From NCBI RefSeq assembly GCF_900115685.1, contig NZ_FOXJ01000001.1:2389796-2453795 (forward strand): a stretch of DNA of 64,000 nt. The letters run 5' to 3'. Below the pieces are notes generated by a model. That model was not told the DNA's origin and ran no database searches. It saw only the letters and a program-made list of their open reading frames with translations. Each line of letters begins with the position of its first letter. Positions within the stretch are counted from its first letter, which is position 1. Shown piece by piece: positions 1 through 8,563 of this stretch. Both the position numbers and the translations under genes were made by a program. The DNA is from Variovorax sp. 770b2 (GTDB taxonomy: Bacteria; Pseudomonadota; Gammaproteobacteria; Burkholderiales; Burkholderiaceae_C).

Positions 1-420
1 CTTCTCGTCGTAGCCCTTCATCAGCTCCGCGAGCAGCGGGCTCGCGAGGTACTTGCGCATGTGGGCGAGGTCCTTGAAGGCGAAGGGATAGCTGCCCAGC
101 CGCAGCGGCGGATAGCCCTCGGCCAGCGTGGCCTGCCCGACGTAGGCGATCTGCATGGAATCGTTGGCGAGCATCAGGGCGAAGTCGCCCTCCTGGCCCA
201 GCTTGGACGAGGGCACCACCTCGATCTTGATCTTGCCTTCGGACTGCTCGCCGATCTTGCGTGCCGCCAGCTCCGCCTGCTGGTGAAAGATGCTGCCGGG
301 CTCGAAGACGTGGCCCCATTTCAACTGCAGCACCTGCGCCTGGGCGGCCGCGCTCGCGGCAACGCCACCCAGTGCCATCAGCAGGACGCCCGCCCGGCGC
401 CACGGCAAGAAGCATTTCAT
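1..420 (-). CDS. TRAP transporter substrate-binding protein, DctP family (3' part outside window)
   Basis: The first 140 residues of a periplasmic solute receptor for a tripartite ATP-independent (TRAP) transporter. The protein opens with a Sec signal peptide (charged MKCFLPWRR, hydrophobic core, AAAQA cleavage region). It continues with QLKWGHVFEPGSIFHQQAE and then KIKIEVVPSSKLGQEGD, the typical N-lobe pattern of DctP receptors that bind small carboxylates. The start ATG at 420 has a GGGAG ribosome-binding site just upstream. The C-terminal lobe, and any DctQ/DctM membrane genes, lie beyond the left edge. It is divergent from the Bug-protein gene at 673. The ligand cannot be predicted from this fragment. 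Confidence 0.85.
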   Translation of the reverse strand, partial: MKCFLPWRRAGVLLMALGGVAASAAAQAQVLQLKWGHVFEPGSIFHQQAELAARKIGEQSEGKIKIEVVPSSKLGQEGDFALMLANDSMQIAYVGQATLAEGYPPLRLGSYPFAFKDLAHMRKYLASPLLAELMKGYDEK

Positions 421-672
421 GAACTCTCCCTCGGTTTGAGAAGGTCAACACAGTGCAAATTGCGCGCCAGAGCACAGGTCAGCCACCGGAAGAAGCCCGG
501 CGAACGGATCGTAAGGATTTGAAACAAAGGTGGTAACCGGGGTTTGCCCGACTGCGGGCATGCGCCCCTGCACACGCAAGAATCTTTATCTTGTGTCCTT
601 GCCCCAGCCGCTTCAACGGTCACGCCTCGCAGGCAACACTGCGCACCGAGAGCGAACTGGAGACAACACAAG
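421..672. promoter_or_regulatory. Divergent intergenic region between TRAP and Bug receptor genes
   Basis: A 252-bp gene-free stretch between two outward-facing genes, so it should hold both promoters. I see a small perfect hairpin at 545-560 (TGCCCG, loop ACTG, CGGGCA) and a locally AT-rich patch near 585-600. No convincing -35/-10 pair or regulator site could be assigned. Confidence 0.4.
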
Positions 673-1668
673 ATGAAAACCCCTCGATTCCCGCGCCGTA
701 GGGCGCTGCAGGTCTGCCTGGCCGCGGCCCTCGCGGCATGCGCCCCGGCCGTGCTGGCCGCCTACCCCGACAAGCCCGTGAAGCTCGTGATCCCCTACCC
801 GCCCGGCGGTGCCACCGACGTGATCGGGCGCATCGTCGCGCTCAAGCTCGGCGAGCAACTGGGCCAGCAGGTGGTGGTCGACAACCGCGGCGGCGCGGGC
901 GGCAACATCGGCGCCGAGGCGGTGGCGCGTGCGCCGGCCGACGGCTACACGCTGCTGATGGGCGCGCTGACCTCGCACGCGACCATGGCGACGCTGGAGA
1001 AAGGGCGCCTGCGCTACGACCTCACGAAGGACTTCGCGCCCGTGATGGTCGTGGGCTCCGTGCCGCTGGTGATCGTGGTGAATCCGCAGGTGCCCGCGAC
1101 GACGCTGAAGGAATTCATCGCTTACGCCAAGGCCAACCCCGACAAGCTCAACTACGCCTCGTCGGGCGCGGGCTCGCCGCAGCGCATGGCGGCCGAGCTG
1201 TTCCAGCGCGAGGCCGGCATCCGCATGACGCACATCGCCTACAAGGGCAGCGGCCCCGCGATGACCGACATGGTCGCCGGGCAGGTCAACACGATGGTCG
1301 AGACCGCGCCGGCGTCCCTGCCCTTCATCACCGCGAACAAGCTGCGCGCGCTGGCCGTTGCCACGCCGCAGCGCATCTCGATGCTGCCCGACGTGCCCTC
1401 GGCGGTCGAAGCCGGCGTGCCGAACCTGGAGGTGAGCTCCACCTTCGGCGTGCTCGCGCCGGCGGGCACGCCCGCGGCCATCGTCGCGCGGCTGAACGAG
1501 GCGCTGGCCAAGGTCGTGCAGTCGCCCGAGGCGAAGGAAATGCTGCTCAAGCAAGGCGTGTACGCGGCGCCGCCCACCACGCCCGCGCAATCGGGCGAAC
1601 AGATCCGGGCCGAGGTGGCGCGCTGGAAAAAAGTCATCACCGAGTCCAATATCAAGTCCGACGAATAA
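673..1668 (+). CDS. Bug/TctC-family periplasmic substrate-binding protein
   Basis: A 331-residue extracytoplasmic receptor of the Bug (TctC) family, which in beta-proteobacteria captures carboxylates and other small ligands for TctAB-type or unlinked transporters. An Arg-rich signal peptide (FPRRRALQVCLAAALAA, cleaved near AVLA-AYPDK) precedes the family motif KLVIPYPPGGATDVIGR, then VDNRGGAGGNIGAEAVA and the DGYTLLMG turn. I chose ATG 673, preceded by GGAGA at 659-663, over an upstream in-frame start that would add a non-signal extension. It lies 16 bp before the IlvD/Edd dehydratase gene, so the two are probably one transcription unit, suggesting capture and then dehydration of a sugar acid. 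The ligand is unknown. Confidence 0.9.
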   Translation: MKTPRFPRRRALQVCLAAALAACAPAVLAAYPDKPVKLVIPYPPGGATDVIGRIVALKLGEQLGQQVVVDNRGGAGGNIGAEAVARAPADGYTLLMGALTSHATMATLEKGRLRYDLTKDFAPVMVVGSVPLVIVVNPQVPATTLKEFIAYAKANPDKLNYASSGAGSPQRMAAELFQREAGIRMTHIAYKGSGPAMTDMVAGQVNTMVETAPASLPFITANKLRALAVATPQRISMLPDVPSAVEAGVPNLEVSSTFGVLAPAGTPAAIVARLNEALAKVVQSPEAKEMLLKQGVYAAPPTTPAQSGEQIRAEVARWKKVITESNIKSDE

Positions 1669-1684
1669 CAACCCACGAGCACCC

Positions 1685-3439
1685 ATGTCCGATTCCCCTT
1701 TCGAGCCCGACGACACCGCCCCCGACAACAACGCCGGCATGCGCAAGGGCCTGACCAGCTACGGCGACCGCGGCTTCTCGCTCTTTTTGCGCAAGGCCTT
1801 CATCAAGGGCGCGGGCTTCACCGACGCGGCGCTGGACCGGCCCGTGGTCGGCATCGCCAACACAGGCAGCGCCTACAACCCGTGCCACGGCAATGCGCCG
1901 CAACTCATCGAGGCGGTCAAGCGCGGCGTGATGCTCGCGGGCGGTTTGCCGATGGACTTTCCGACGATCTCGGTGCACGAGAGCTTCGCCGCGCCGACCA
2001 GCATGTACCTGCGCAACCTGATGTCGATGGACACGGAAGAGATGGTCCGCGCGCAGCCCATGGACGCCGTGGTGCTCATCGGCGGCTGCGACAAGACCGT
2101 GCCCGCGCAGCTGATGGGCGCGGCCTCGGCGGGGCTGCCGTCGATCCAGCTCATCACCGGCTCGATGCTCACCGGCAGCCACCGCGGCGAGCGCGTGGGC
2201 GCCTGCACCGACTGCCGCCGCTACTGGGGCAAGTACCGCGCGGGCGAGATCGACATCGAGGAAACCGCCGACGTCAACAACCAGCTCGTGGCCAGCGTGG
2301 GCACCTGCTCGGTGATGGGCACGGCCAGCACCATGGCCTGCATCGCCGAGGCGCTGGGCATGACGATGCCGGGCGGCGCATCGCCGCCCGCCGTGACGGC
2401 CGACCGCATCCGCATCGCCGAAGAGACCGGCGCGCAGGCGGTGCAGATCGCGCGCGACCGGCTCACCATCGACAAGGTGCTCACGCCCGCCGCCTTCGAG
2501 AACGCGATGCGCGTGCTGCTGGCCATCGGCGGCTCGACCAACGGCATCGTGCACTTGGCGGCCATCGCGGGGCGCATGGGCCTGGACATCGACCTGCTCG
2601 CGCTGGACCGCATGGGCCGCGAGACGCCGGTGCTGCTCGACCTGAAGCCCTCGGGCCAGCACTACATGGAAGACTTTCACGCCGCGGGCGGCATGGCGAC
2701 ACTGCTGCGCGAATTGAAGCCCCTGCTGCACCTGGACGCGCTCACGGTCACGGGCCGCACGCTCGGCGAGGAGATCGAACGCGCCGGGCCGGGCTTCAGG
2801 CAGGACGTGGTGCGGCCCGCGAGCCAGCCGATCTATCCGCAGGGCGGCATCGCGGTGCTGTGGGGCAACCTCGCCCCGGGCGGCGCGATCATCAAGCAGT
2901 CGGCCGCCGATGTGAAGCTCATGGAGCACGAAGGCCGCGCCGTGGTGTTCGAGAACGCCGAGGACCTGGTGACGCGCATCGACAGCGACGACCTGGACGT
3001 GACGGCCGATGACATCCTGGTGCTCAAGAACATCGGCCCCAAGGGCGCGCCGGGCATGCCCGAGGCGGGCTACATCCCCATTCCGCGCAAGCTCGCGCGA
3101 GCCGGCGTGAAGGACATCGTGCGCATCTCCGACGGTCGCATGAGCGGCACGGCCTTCGGCACCATCGTGCTGCACGTGACGCCGGAGTCGGCCATCGGCG
3201 GGCCGCTGGCCTATGTGCAGAGCGGCGACCGCATCCGGCTCAGCGTGGCGAATCGCGAGATCGCGCTGCTGGTGTCTGACGACGAACTCGCGCGCCGCGC
3301 GAAGGAAACGGTGGTGGTCGAGCCGACCGCCGACCGCGGCTACAAGAAGCTCTTCCTGCAGACGGTGACGCAGGCGGACAAGGGCGTGGACTTCGACTTC
3401 CTGCGCGCGCCGAACACGGTCGGCAAGGTGCCGCGTTGA
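1685..3439 (+). CDS. IlvD/Edd-family dehydratase (dihydroxy-acid or sugar-acid dehydratase)
   Basis: A 584-residue iron-sulfur dehydratase that removes water from a 2,3-dihydroxy acid to give a 2-oxo acid. The three family cysteines expected to hold the cluster are visible: C67 in NPCHGN, C135 in GGCDKTVP and C208 in GTCSVMGTASTM. The C-terminal beta-barrel signature SDGRMSGTAFGTIVLHVTPE is also present. Family members make branched-chain 2-keto acids (IlvD) or dehydrate aldonic acids such as arabonate and xylonate. The linkage to a Bug receptor and a LysR gene, away from ilv genes, favours a catabolic sugar-acid role; that is inference. Its stop codon directly abuts the stop of the convergent LysR gene. 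Confidence 0.85.
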   Translation: MSDSPFEPDDTAPDNNAGMRKGLTSYGDRGFSLFLRKAFIKGAGFTDAALDRPVVGIANTGSAYNPCHGNAPQLIEAVKRGVMLAGGLPMDFPTISVHESFAAPTSMYLRNLMSMDTEEMVRAQPMDAVVLIGGCDKTVPAQLMGAASAGLPSIQLITGSMLTGSHRGERVGACTDCRRYWGKYRAGEIDIEETADVNNQLVASVGTCSVMGTASTMACIAEALGMTMPGGASPPAVTADRIRIAEETGAQAVQIARDRLTIDKVLTPAAFENAMRVLLAIGGSTNGIVHLAAIAGRMGLDIDLLALDRMGRETPVLLDLKPSGQHYMEDFHAAGGMATLLRELKPLLHLDALTVTGRTLGEEIERAGPGFRQDVVRPASQPIYPQGGIAVLWGNLAPGGAIIKQSAADVKLMEHEGRAVVFENAEDLVTRIDSDDLDVTADDILVLKNIGPKGAPGMPEAGYIPIPRKLARAGVKDIVRISDGRMSGTAFGTIVLHVTPESAIGGPLAYVQSGDRIRLSVANREIALLVSDDELARRAKETVVVEPTADRGYKKLFLQTVTQADKGVDFDFLRAPNTVGKVPR

Positions 3440-4309
3440 TCAGCTGAAGACCGCTTTCGCTTCGGCCAGCAGCGCCTGCGCGAGCGCCGCGCGCGGCCCC
3501 TGCGCCGCCCAGATGAGCCCCACGCGCCGCACCGGCGCACGCTCGGGCAACGCCACGCGCGCGATGTTCATGCCGGCGCGCCACATCGGCGCCCAGTCGG
3601 GCAGCAGCGCCACGCCCAGGCCCCGCCCCACGAGCGCGGCGACGGCCATCAAGCTGTCGATCTCCAGCCGCTGCCGCACGCGGATGCCGTGGTCGCGCAG
3701 GTACCGGTCGGCAAGTTGGCCGCCCAGCACCGAGCGGTCGTAGCGGATGAAGGGCTCCGCGGCCAGCAGCTCGTGCGCCGCGCGGTGCGCCATGGCCTCG
3801 GGCGCCACCACCACCAGCGGCTCCTCGAGCAGCGTCTCGAAACTGCAGCCCTTGCCGACGGCGAACTGCGGCTCGACCACGATGGCCGCATCGAGCGCGC
3901 CGCTCGCCACCTGCCGGCACAGCTCCACCGAACTGCCGGGCGCCACGAACACCGAGAGATCGGGAAAGCGCGCGTAGAGGCGCTCGAGCACCGGCGGCAG
4001 CACGCCGGTGAGCGCCGAGATGAACACGCCCAGCCGCAGCTCGCCGAGCGAGACGCCGCCGCTGGTTGCGGCGCGCAGGTCGCGCACATCGCGCAGCACG
4101 TTGCGTGCGCGGTCGAGCATCTTCAGGCCCGCCTCGGTGGGGCGCACCGAGCGGCCGGCGCGCTGCACCAGCGGCACGCCGATGTCGTCTTCGAGGGACT
4201 TCACGCGCGCGGCGATCGCGGCGGGCGTCAGGTCGAGCCGGCGCGCGGCCTCGGCCATCGAGCCCAGCTCGACCACGGCGACGAAGCTCTGCAGGTATCG
4301 CGTATCCAT
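3440..4309 (-). CDS. LysR-family transcriptional regulator
   Basis: A 289-residue LysR regulator. Residues 1-60 form the winged HTH (RYLQSFVAVVELGSMAEAAR, then TPAAIAARVKSLEDDIG) and the rest is a periplasmic-binding-protein-like effector domain. It is convergent with the IlvD/Edd gene with no spacer between the two stop codons, and it follows the DJ-1/PfpI gene on the same strand after 48 bp. Its targets are most likely the adjacent dehydratase/Bug unit or the DJ-1 gene. Nothing in the sequence names the effector. Confidence 0.88.
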   Translation of the reverse strand: MDTRYLQSFVAVVELGSMAEAARRLDLTPAAIAARVKSLEDDIGVPLVQRAGRSVRPTEAGLKMLDRARNVLRDVRDLRAATSGGVSLGELRLGVFISALTGVLPPVLERLYARFPDLSVFVAPGSSVELCRQVASGALDAAIVVEPQFAVGKGCSFETLLEEPLVVVAPEAMAHRAAHELLAAEPFIRYDRSVLGGQLADRYLRDHGIRVRQRLEIDSLMAVAALVGRGLGVALLPDWAPMWRAGMNIARVALPERAPVRRVGLIWAAQGPRAALAQALLAEAKAVFS

Positions 4310-4357
4310 GCGCGCGAATGTACGCGCCGCCCTGCGCCGCGCCGCCCGGCCCGGGTC

Positions 4358-4975
4358 TCAGGCGGCGAGGGGTGCCGGCGCCAGGAACGGCGTGATGTTC
4401 CGCATCGCGCGCGCGACGTACTCTTCCTTTTCTCCGACGGGCGCCACGTAGTGCATCGCGCTGCGGGCCTCCTCGACGCTCGCAAGGCGGGCAATGACCC
4501 AGGCAGCGAGGTATTGCGACGCCAGGCAGCCACCGGCAGTCGCCACGTTGCCATTCGCAACGAAGGGCTGGTTCAACACGGCAACGCCCGCGGCCTGGAC
4601 CCACGGCTTGGTCGTCAGATCCGTACAGGCCGGCACGCCATCGAGCAGCCCCAGCTTCGCCAGTACCAGTGCGCCGGAGCACTGCGCACCCAACAGTTGC
4701 CGCGATGGGTCCAGCTGCAGTTGCGCCATCAAGGCCGCATCGGCGACGACCTCGCGCGTCTGCGTGCCGCTGCCGACGATCACCGCGTCGGCCTCGCTGG
4801 CCTCGCGAAGGGACGCCTGGGCCTCGAGCACCACGCCATTCATCGACCGGACGCGCGCGGAGGGACTGGCGATCGACACGCGCCAGCCCGGCGTCCTGAT
4901 GCGGTTGAGGATGCCGAGCGCGATGAGCGAGTCGAGCTCGTTGAAGCCTTCGAAGGTGAGGATGGCGATGTGCAT
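4358..4975 (-). CDS. DJ-1/PfpI (GATase1-like) family protein
   Basis: A 205-residue cytoplasmic protein of the DJ-1/PfpI superfamily. The N-terminus MHIAILTFEGFNELDSL carries the conserved acidic residue (E13), and the nucleophile elbow with C99 is in LLGAQCSGALVLAKLG. Relatives include isonitrile hydratase-like enzymes, glyoxalase III-like proteins and regulators, so the exact reaction cannot be assigned. I chose ATG 4975, where family homology starts; ATG 4984 would add three residues. It is divergent from the MocR-type regulator at 5037 across only 61 bp, so that regulator probably controls it. Confidence 0.82.
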   Translation of the reverse strand: MHIAILTFEGFNELDSLIALGILNRIRTPGWRVSIASPSARVRSMNGVVLEAQASLREASEADAVIVGSGTQTREVVADAALMAQLQLDPSRQLLGAQCSGALVLAKLGLLDGVPACTDLTTKPWVQAAGVAVLNQPFVANGNVATAGGCLASQYLAAWVIARLASVEEARSAMHYVAPVGEKEEYVARAMRNITPFLAPAPLAA

Positions 4976-5001
4976 GGGCCGCATCGTAGACACAGTGATC
5001 A

Positions 5002-5031
5002 ATACAATCAAAAAATTGTCATGGATACATT
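5002..5031. promoter_or_regulatory. Candidate MocR-type operator: direct repeat ATACAAT / ATACATT
   Basis: Between the divergent DJ-1 and MocR genes two near-identical heptamers, ATACAAT (5002-5008) and ATACATT (5025-5031), lie 23 bp apart, about two helical turns. MocR/PdxR regulators commonly bind direct repeats. An inverted repeat ACAAT-N6-ATTGT (5004-5019) overlaps the first copy. The second copy is only 5 bp before the MocR start codon, so binding would also be autoregulatory. Confidence 0.4.
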
Positions 5032-5036
5032 GCCGC

Positions 5037-6371
5037 ATGCCTCAAGCCCGCTACAAGCAGTTGGTCGATGCGTTCGCCGCGCAGATTCGCGAGGGCAGCC
5101 TGCCGCCGGGCACGCGCCTGCCGACCGTTCGCAAACTCGCGGCACAGAAGGGCTTGGCCCTCGTCACCGCAGGCCGCGTCTACGCAGAGTTGCAGGCGAT
5201 GGGCCTCGTGAGCGGCGAGACCGGCCGCGGCACCTTCGTGCGGGAGAGCCTGCTGCCCCGGGGCCTGGGCATCGACCAGCACGCCGCGGCGTCGGGCATG
5301 GTGGACCTGAACTTCAACTATCCGTCGCTGCCGGGCCAGGCCGAGATGCTGCGCGCGGGCCTGCGCCAGCTCGCCGCCTCGGGTGACCTGGAGGCCCTGC
5401 TGCGCTACCAGCCGCACGGCGGTCGCCCGCACGAACGTGCGATCGTGGCCAGCCATCTCGCATTGCGTGGCCTCGCCGTGAATGCGGACCAGGTGATGAT
5501 CGTCAGCGGCGCCCAGCACGGGCTGGCCACGACCGTCATGGCGCTGCTGCAACCGGGCGACGTGGTCGCGACCGATGCGCTCACCTATCCAGGGTTCAAG
5601 GTGCTGGCCGAAGCGCACCGGCTGGAGCTGGCGCCGATTCTCGCGGCCGGCCACGGCCCCGACCTCGATGCGCTGGAGCGGCTGTGCAAGAGCCGCCGGG
5701 TGCGCGCGATCTATGCGATGCCCACGCTGCACAACCCGCTCGGCTGGGTGATGGGCGCGAGCCGGCGGCGGCAGATGGTGGCGATCGCCCGCCGGCATGG
5801 CCTCCTCATCATCGAGGACGCGGCCTACGCCTTTCTCGCCGAGGATGCGCCCGCGCCGCTCGCCGCGCTGGCGCCGGAATCGACGGTCTATGTCTCGGGG
5901 ATTTCCAAGAGCATCGCGACCGGGCTGCGCGTCGGCTTCGTCGCCGCGCCCACCGCGTGGGTGCCCGGCATCGAGCGCGCGATTCGCGCCACCACCTGGA
6001 ACACGCCCAGCGTGATGACGGCCATTGCCTGCGGCTGGCTCGAGGACGGCACCGTCACCCGCCTGGAGGCAGAGAAACGCAGCGATGCGATGGCCCGGCA
6101 GGCGATTGCCGCCGACGTCTTCGCCGGCATGCGGTGCGTGCGCCATCCGTCGTCCTACTTCGTGTGGCTGCCGCTCGGGGAAGAGGTGCGCGCCGACCAG
6201 GTGGCCAAGGCGCTGATGCGCGACGCAATCTCGGTGTCGACGGCCGAACCGTTCGCGACCTCCGCCCAGGTGCCGCATGCGATCCGCCTGGCACTGGGGT
6301 CGGTCCACCTGGACACGCTGCACGACGCGCTCGCGCAGGTCCGGCGCACGATCGACGCACACACCCTCTGA
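5037..6371 (+). CDS. MocR-type (GntR HTH plus aminotransferase fold) transcriptional regulator
   Basis: A 444-residue fusion of a GntR winged HTH (residues 1-70, with LPTVRKLAAQKGLALVTAGR and GLVSGETGRGTFV) and a class I aminotransferase-like domain (about 90-440). The PLP-binding lysine is K291 in SGISKSIATGLRVGF, and the family NP motif (LHNPLGWVM) and Asp (IIEDAAY) are present, so it should bind PLP. MocR proteins use PLP or a PLP adduct to sense B6 vitamers or amino acids. ATG 5037 begins the HTH directly, and no clear ribosome-binding site precedes it. It is divergent from the DJ-1/PfpI gene, its probable target. Confidence 0.88.
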   Translation: MPQARYKQLVDAFAAQIREGSLPPGTRLPTVRKLAAQKGLALVTAGRVYAELQAMGLVSGETGRGTFVRESLLPRGLGIDQHAAASGMVDLNFNYPSLPGQAEMLRAGLRQLAASGDLEALLRYQPHGGRPHERAIVASHLALRGLAVNADQVMIVSGAQHGLATTVMALLQPGDVVATDALTYPGFKVLAEAHRLELAPILAAGHGPDLDALERLCKSRRVRAIYAMPTLHNPLGWVMGASRRRQMVAIARRHGLLIIEDAAYAFLAEDAPAPLAALAPESTVYVSGISKSIATGLRVGFVAAPTAWVPGIERAIRATTWNTPSVMTAIACGWLEDGTVTRLEAEKRSDAMARQAIAADVFAGMRCVRHPSSYFVWLPLGEEVRADQVAKALMRDAISVSTAEPFATSAQVPHAIRLALGSVHLDTLHDALAQVRRTIDAHTL

Positions 6372-6459
6372 AGCGCGAGCCTCCGGCGGTCACCGTGCCG
6401 TCACGGGCCAAACCTAGCATCCGCCGGCCTTCGTCCCTGCAAAACACTCGAAAACAAAC

Positions 6460-7899
6460 ATGACAAAGAACGTTCCTGCGCCCGCTCCCCGTCCGCTGCG
6501 CGCGGCCCTCGTCGCCCTGGGCGGCAGCCTCGTGATCGCAGCCTGCGGAGGCGGCGGCAACGACGGCCCGGTGTTCCCGATCATCCCGCCGGCGCCCGCA
6601 CCTGCGCCTGCGCCCGCCCCGGCTCCGCAGCCGTCGCCGCTGGGCACGCTCGACGGTTCCGTGCCGCTGGTCATCGGCCACCGCGGTCTGCCGGGCCTGT
6701 TCCCCGAAGAGACGCAAAAGGCTTACGAGGCCGCGGCCGATGCCGGCGCCGATTCGCTGGAGACCGACCTGCACCTCACCAAGGACTGCGTGCTCGTCGC
6801 GCGCCACAACCCCTGGCTGAGCGACAACACGAACGTGGCCGACGTGGCCAAGACCAACCCCACCGTGGCCGGCCGCAAGCGCACCGTGCCGGGCGTGCTG
6901 GTCGATGTGAAGTACCCGCCCGTGGCCGACAACGGCCCGCCGCAGTACCTGAGCGACCTGACCGATCCCAAGGATCCGAAGTCGGTGCTCAAGTCGCTGA
7001 TCGTCGACGGCGAGGACCACACCAACGACTGGTCGATCACCGACTTCACGATGGCCGAGCTCAAGCAGTGGATCGCCGGCACCACCTACGACGCCGCCGA
7101 CCAGCGCCCCACCGAGCTGAACGGCAAGCTGCCGATCCTGAGCTTCCAGGAAGTGATCGACATCGCCAAGGCCAAGTCCAAGTCCACCGGGCGCGCGCTC
7201 ACCATCTATCCGGAAACCAAGAACCCGATCTGGAACAACGCGCAGGCCATCGCCAACGGCTGCGGCACCGCCGGCAGCCACCCGCTGGAGGACGCGCTCC
7301 TGAAGATCATGGCCGCCAACGACCTCAACAGGAAGGACGCGCCGATCTTCGTGCAGAGCTTCGAGCCCGAGAGCCTGAAGTACCTGCGCACGGCCGGCCT
7401 GAAGGCCCGCGCGGTGCAGCTGGTGGACGGCAACGCCATCGACTTCAAGACCGGCGAGATGATCTACGTCACCAACGACGTCTACACCTTCGTGGACGGC
7501 CGCCCTTACAGCTGGACGCTGGCCGGCAACCCGAAGTGGTTCGGCGAGATGCTCACGCCGGCGGGCCTGGCCGAGGTCAAGACCTACGCCGACGGCGTCG
7601 GCCCCTGGAAGCCGCAGGTCATGGCGCACACCATCGTGCCGTTCAAGGACAAGGGCACGCTGGCCGACGTGAACACCATCAAGCCCACGCCCCTGATCGC
7701 CGACGCGCACAAGGCCGGCCTCATCGTGCACAGCTACACCTTCCGCAACGAAGCCAAGTACCTGGCGGGCGTCTTCAAGGGCGACCCGGCGGCCGAGTAC
7801 CTCGCGTACTTCCGCGCGGGCATCGATGGCGTGTTCTCGGACTTCGCGAACACGGCCTTCGCGGCGCGCCAGGCCTACCTGAAGGAAACCGGCCGCTGA
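6460..7899 (+). CDS. Glycerophosphodiester phosphodiesterase, lipoprotein
   Basis: A 479-residue GlpQ-type enzyme that hydrolyses glycerophosphodiesters to glycerol-3-phosphate and an alcohol. A lipoprotein signal ends at LVIAAC (lipidated C29), followed by a Pro-Ala linker (PA repeats at 44-56) that tethers the catalytic barrel to the envelope. Catalytic residues of the GDPD family are visible: H74-R75 in GHRGLPG, E83 in PEET, E101 and D103 in SLETDLHL, and H116 in VARHNPW. The length is longer than cytoplasmic UgpQ and fits periplasmic GlpQ. No glycerol-3-phosphate transporter is adjacent. It lies 31 bp before the hemolysin III gene. Confidence 0.9.
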   Translation: MTKNVPAPAPRPLRAALVALGGSLVIAACGGGGNDGPVFPIIPPAPAPAPAPAPAPQPSPLGTLDGSVPLVIGHRGLPGLFPEETQKAYEAAADAGADSLETDLHLTKDCVLVARHNPWLSDNTNVADVAKTNPTVAGRKRTVPGVLVDVKYPPVADNGPPQYLSDLTDPKDPKSVLKSLIVDGEDHTNDWSITDFTMAELKQWIAGTTYDAADQRPTELNGKLPILSFQEVIDIAKAKSKSTGRALTIYPETKNPIWNNAQAIANGCGTAGSHPLEDALLKIMAANDLNRKDAPIFVQSFEPESLKYLRTAGLKARAVQLVDGNAIDFKTGEMIYVTNDVYTFVDGRPYSWTLAGNPKWFGEMLTPAGLAEVKTYADGVGPWKPQVMAHTIVPFKDKGTLADVNTIKPTPLIADAHKAGLIVHSYTFRNEAKYLAGVFKGDPAAEYLAYFRAGIDGVFSDFANTAFAARQAYLKETGR

Positions 7900-7930
7900 G
7901 GCCGGGGCATCGGCAAGGCAGGCGGCACGC

Positions 7931-8554
7931 ATGTATCCGGGCGAACGACTCAACGGATACAGCCACCTGCTCGGGCTGGTGCTCGCGCTGCCCGCGGCCG
8001 CGCTGCTGCTGGCCAAGACCCTGCCGACCGGCGACCCCGCGCGCATCGTGGGGGCGCTGGTTTTTTCGCTCTCGGCCGTGGCGCTGTATGCGGCCTCGAC
8101 GCTGTTCCACAGCACGCGCGGGCGCTTCAAGCGCGTGTGGGAGCGGGCCGATCACTGCGCGATCTACCTGCTGATCGCGGGCACGTACACGCCCTTCGCG
8201 CTCGTCACGCTGCAGGGCTTCTGGGGCTGGCTGCTGCTCGCGACGATCTGGGGCGCCGCGTTCTACGGCATCTGGCGCGAGCTCCAACCACCCAAGACCG
8301 GCGCGCCACAGAAGCCGCCGCTGGCGCTGTACATCGGCATGGGCTGGCTCGGCGTGCTGGCGGCCGTGCCGCTGGCGGCGCGGCTGGAAGGCGGCGGGCT
8401 CGCGTGGTTGTTGATCGGCGGCGTGCTTTACACCGCCGGCACCGTGTTCTATCGCAACCGCTTCGGTCTGCGGCATGCGCACGGTGCGTGGCACCTGTTC
8501 GTGCTGGCGGGGACGGCGAGCCACTATGTGGCGGTGGGGTGGTTCGTGCTGTAG
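7931..8554 (+). CDS. Hemolysin III / PAQR-family membrane protein
   Basis: A 207-residue seven-helix membrane protein of the YqfA/hemolysin III (PAQR) family. The metal-site motifs are intact: STLFH with H60, ERADHCAIY with D74, and RHAHGAWHLFVLAG with H184 and H188. Together these form the zinc site of the CREST superfamily, whose members are suspected lipid hydrolases or receptors. The hemolysin name comes from one Bacillus cereus homologue, and cytolytic activity should not be assumed. It follows the glycerophosphodiesterase gene by 31 bp on the same strand, so a joint membrane-lipid role is possible (inference). It is convergent with the beta-lactamase gene, 9 bp away. Confidence 0.88.
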   Translation: MYPGERLNGYSHLLGLVLALPAAALLLAKTLPTGDPARIVGALVFSLSAVALYAASTLFHSTRGRFKRVWERADHCAIYLLIAGTYTPFALVTLQGFWGWLLLATIWGAAFYGIWRELQPPKTGAPQKPPLALYIGMGWLGVLAAVPLAARLEGGGLAWLLIGGVLYTAGTVFYRNRFGLRHAHGAWHLFVLAGTASHYVAVGWFVL

Positions 8555-8563
8555 CGGCGCGGA

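Noticed and set aside
1652..3175. A 507-codon minus-strand open frame opposite the IlvD/Edd gene
   Set aside because: His/Arg-rich antisense shadow; the plus strand shows all three cluster cysteines of the dehydratase.
5021..5386. ATG at 5021 as the start of the gene after the DJ-1 divergon
   Set aside because: It opens a different frame (MDTLPHASS...) with no homology. ATG 5037 opens the GntR HTH directly.
6600..6640. Pro-Ala dinucleotide-like repeat in the glycerophosphodiesterase gene as a mobile or regulatory repeat
   Set aside because: It is an ordinary lipoprotein linker coding for alternating Pro and Ala.
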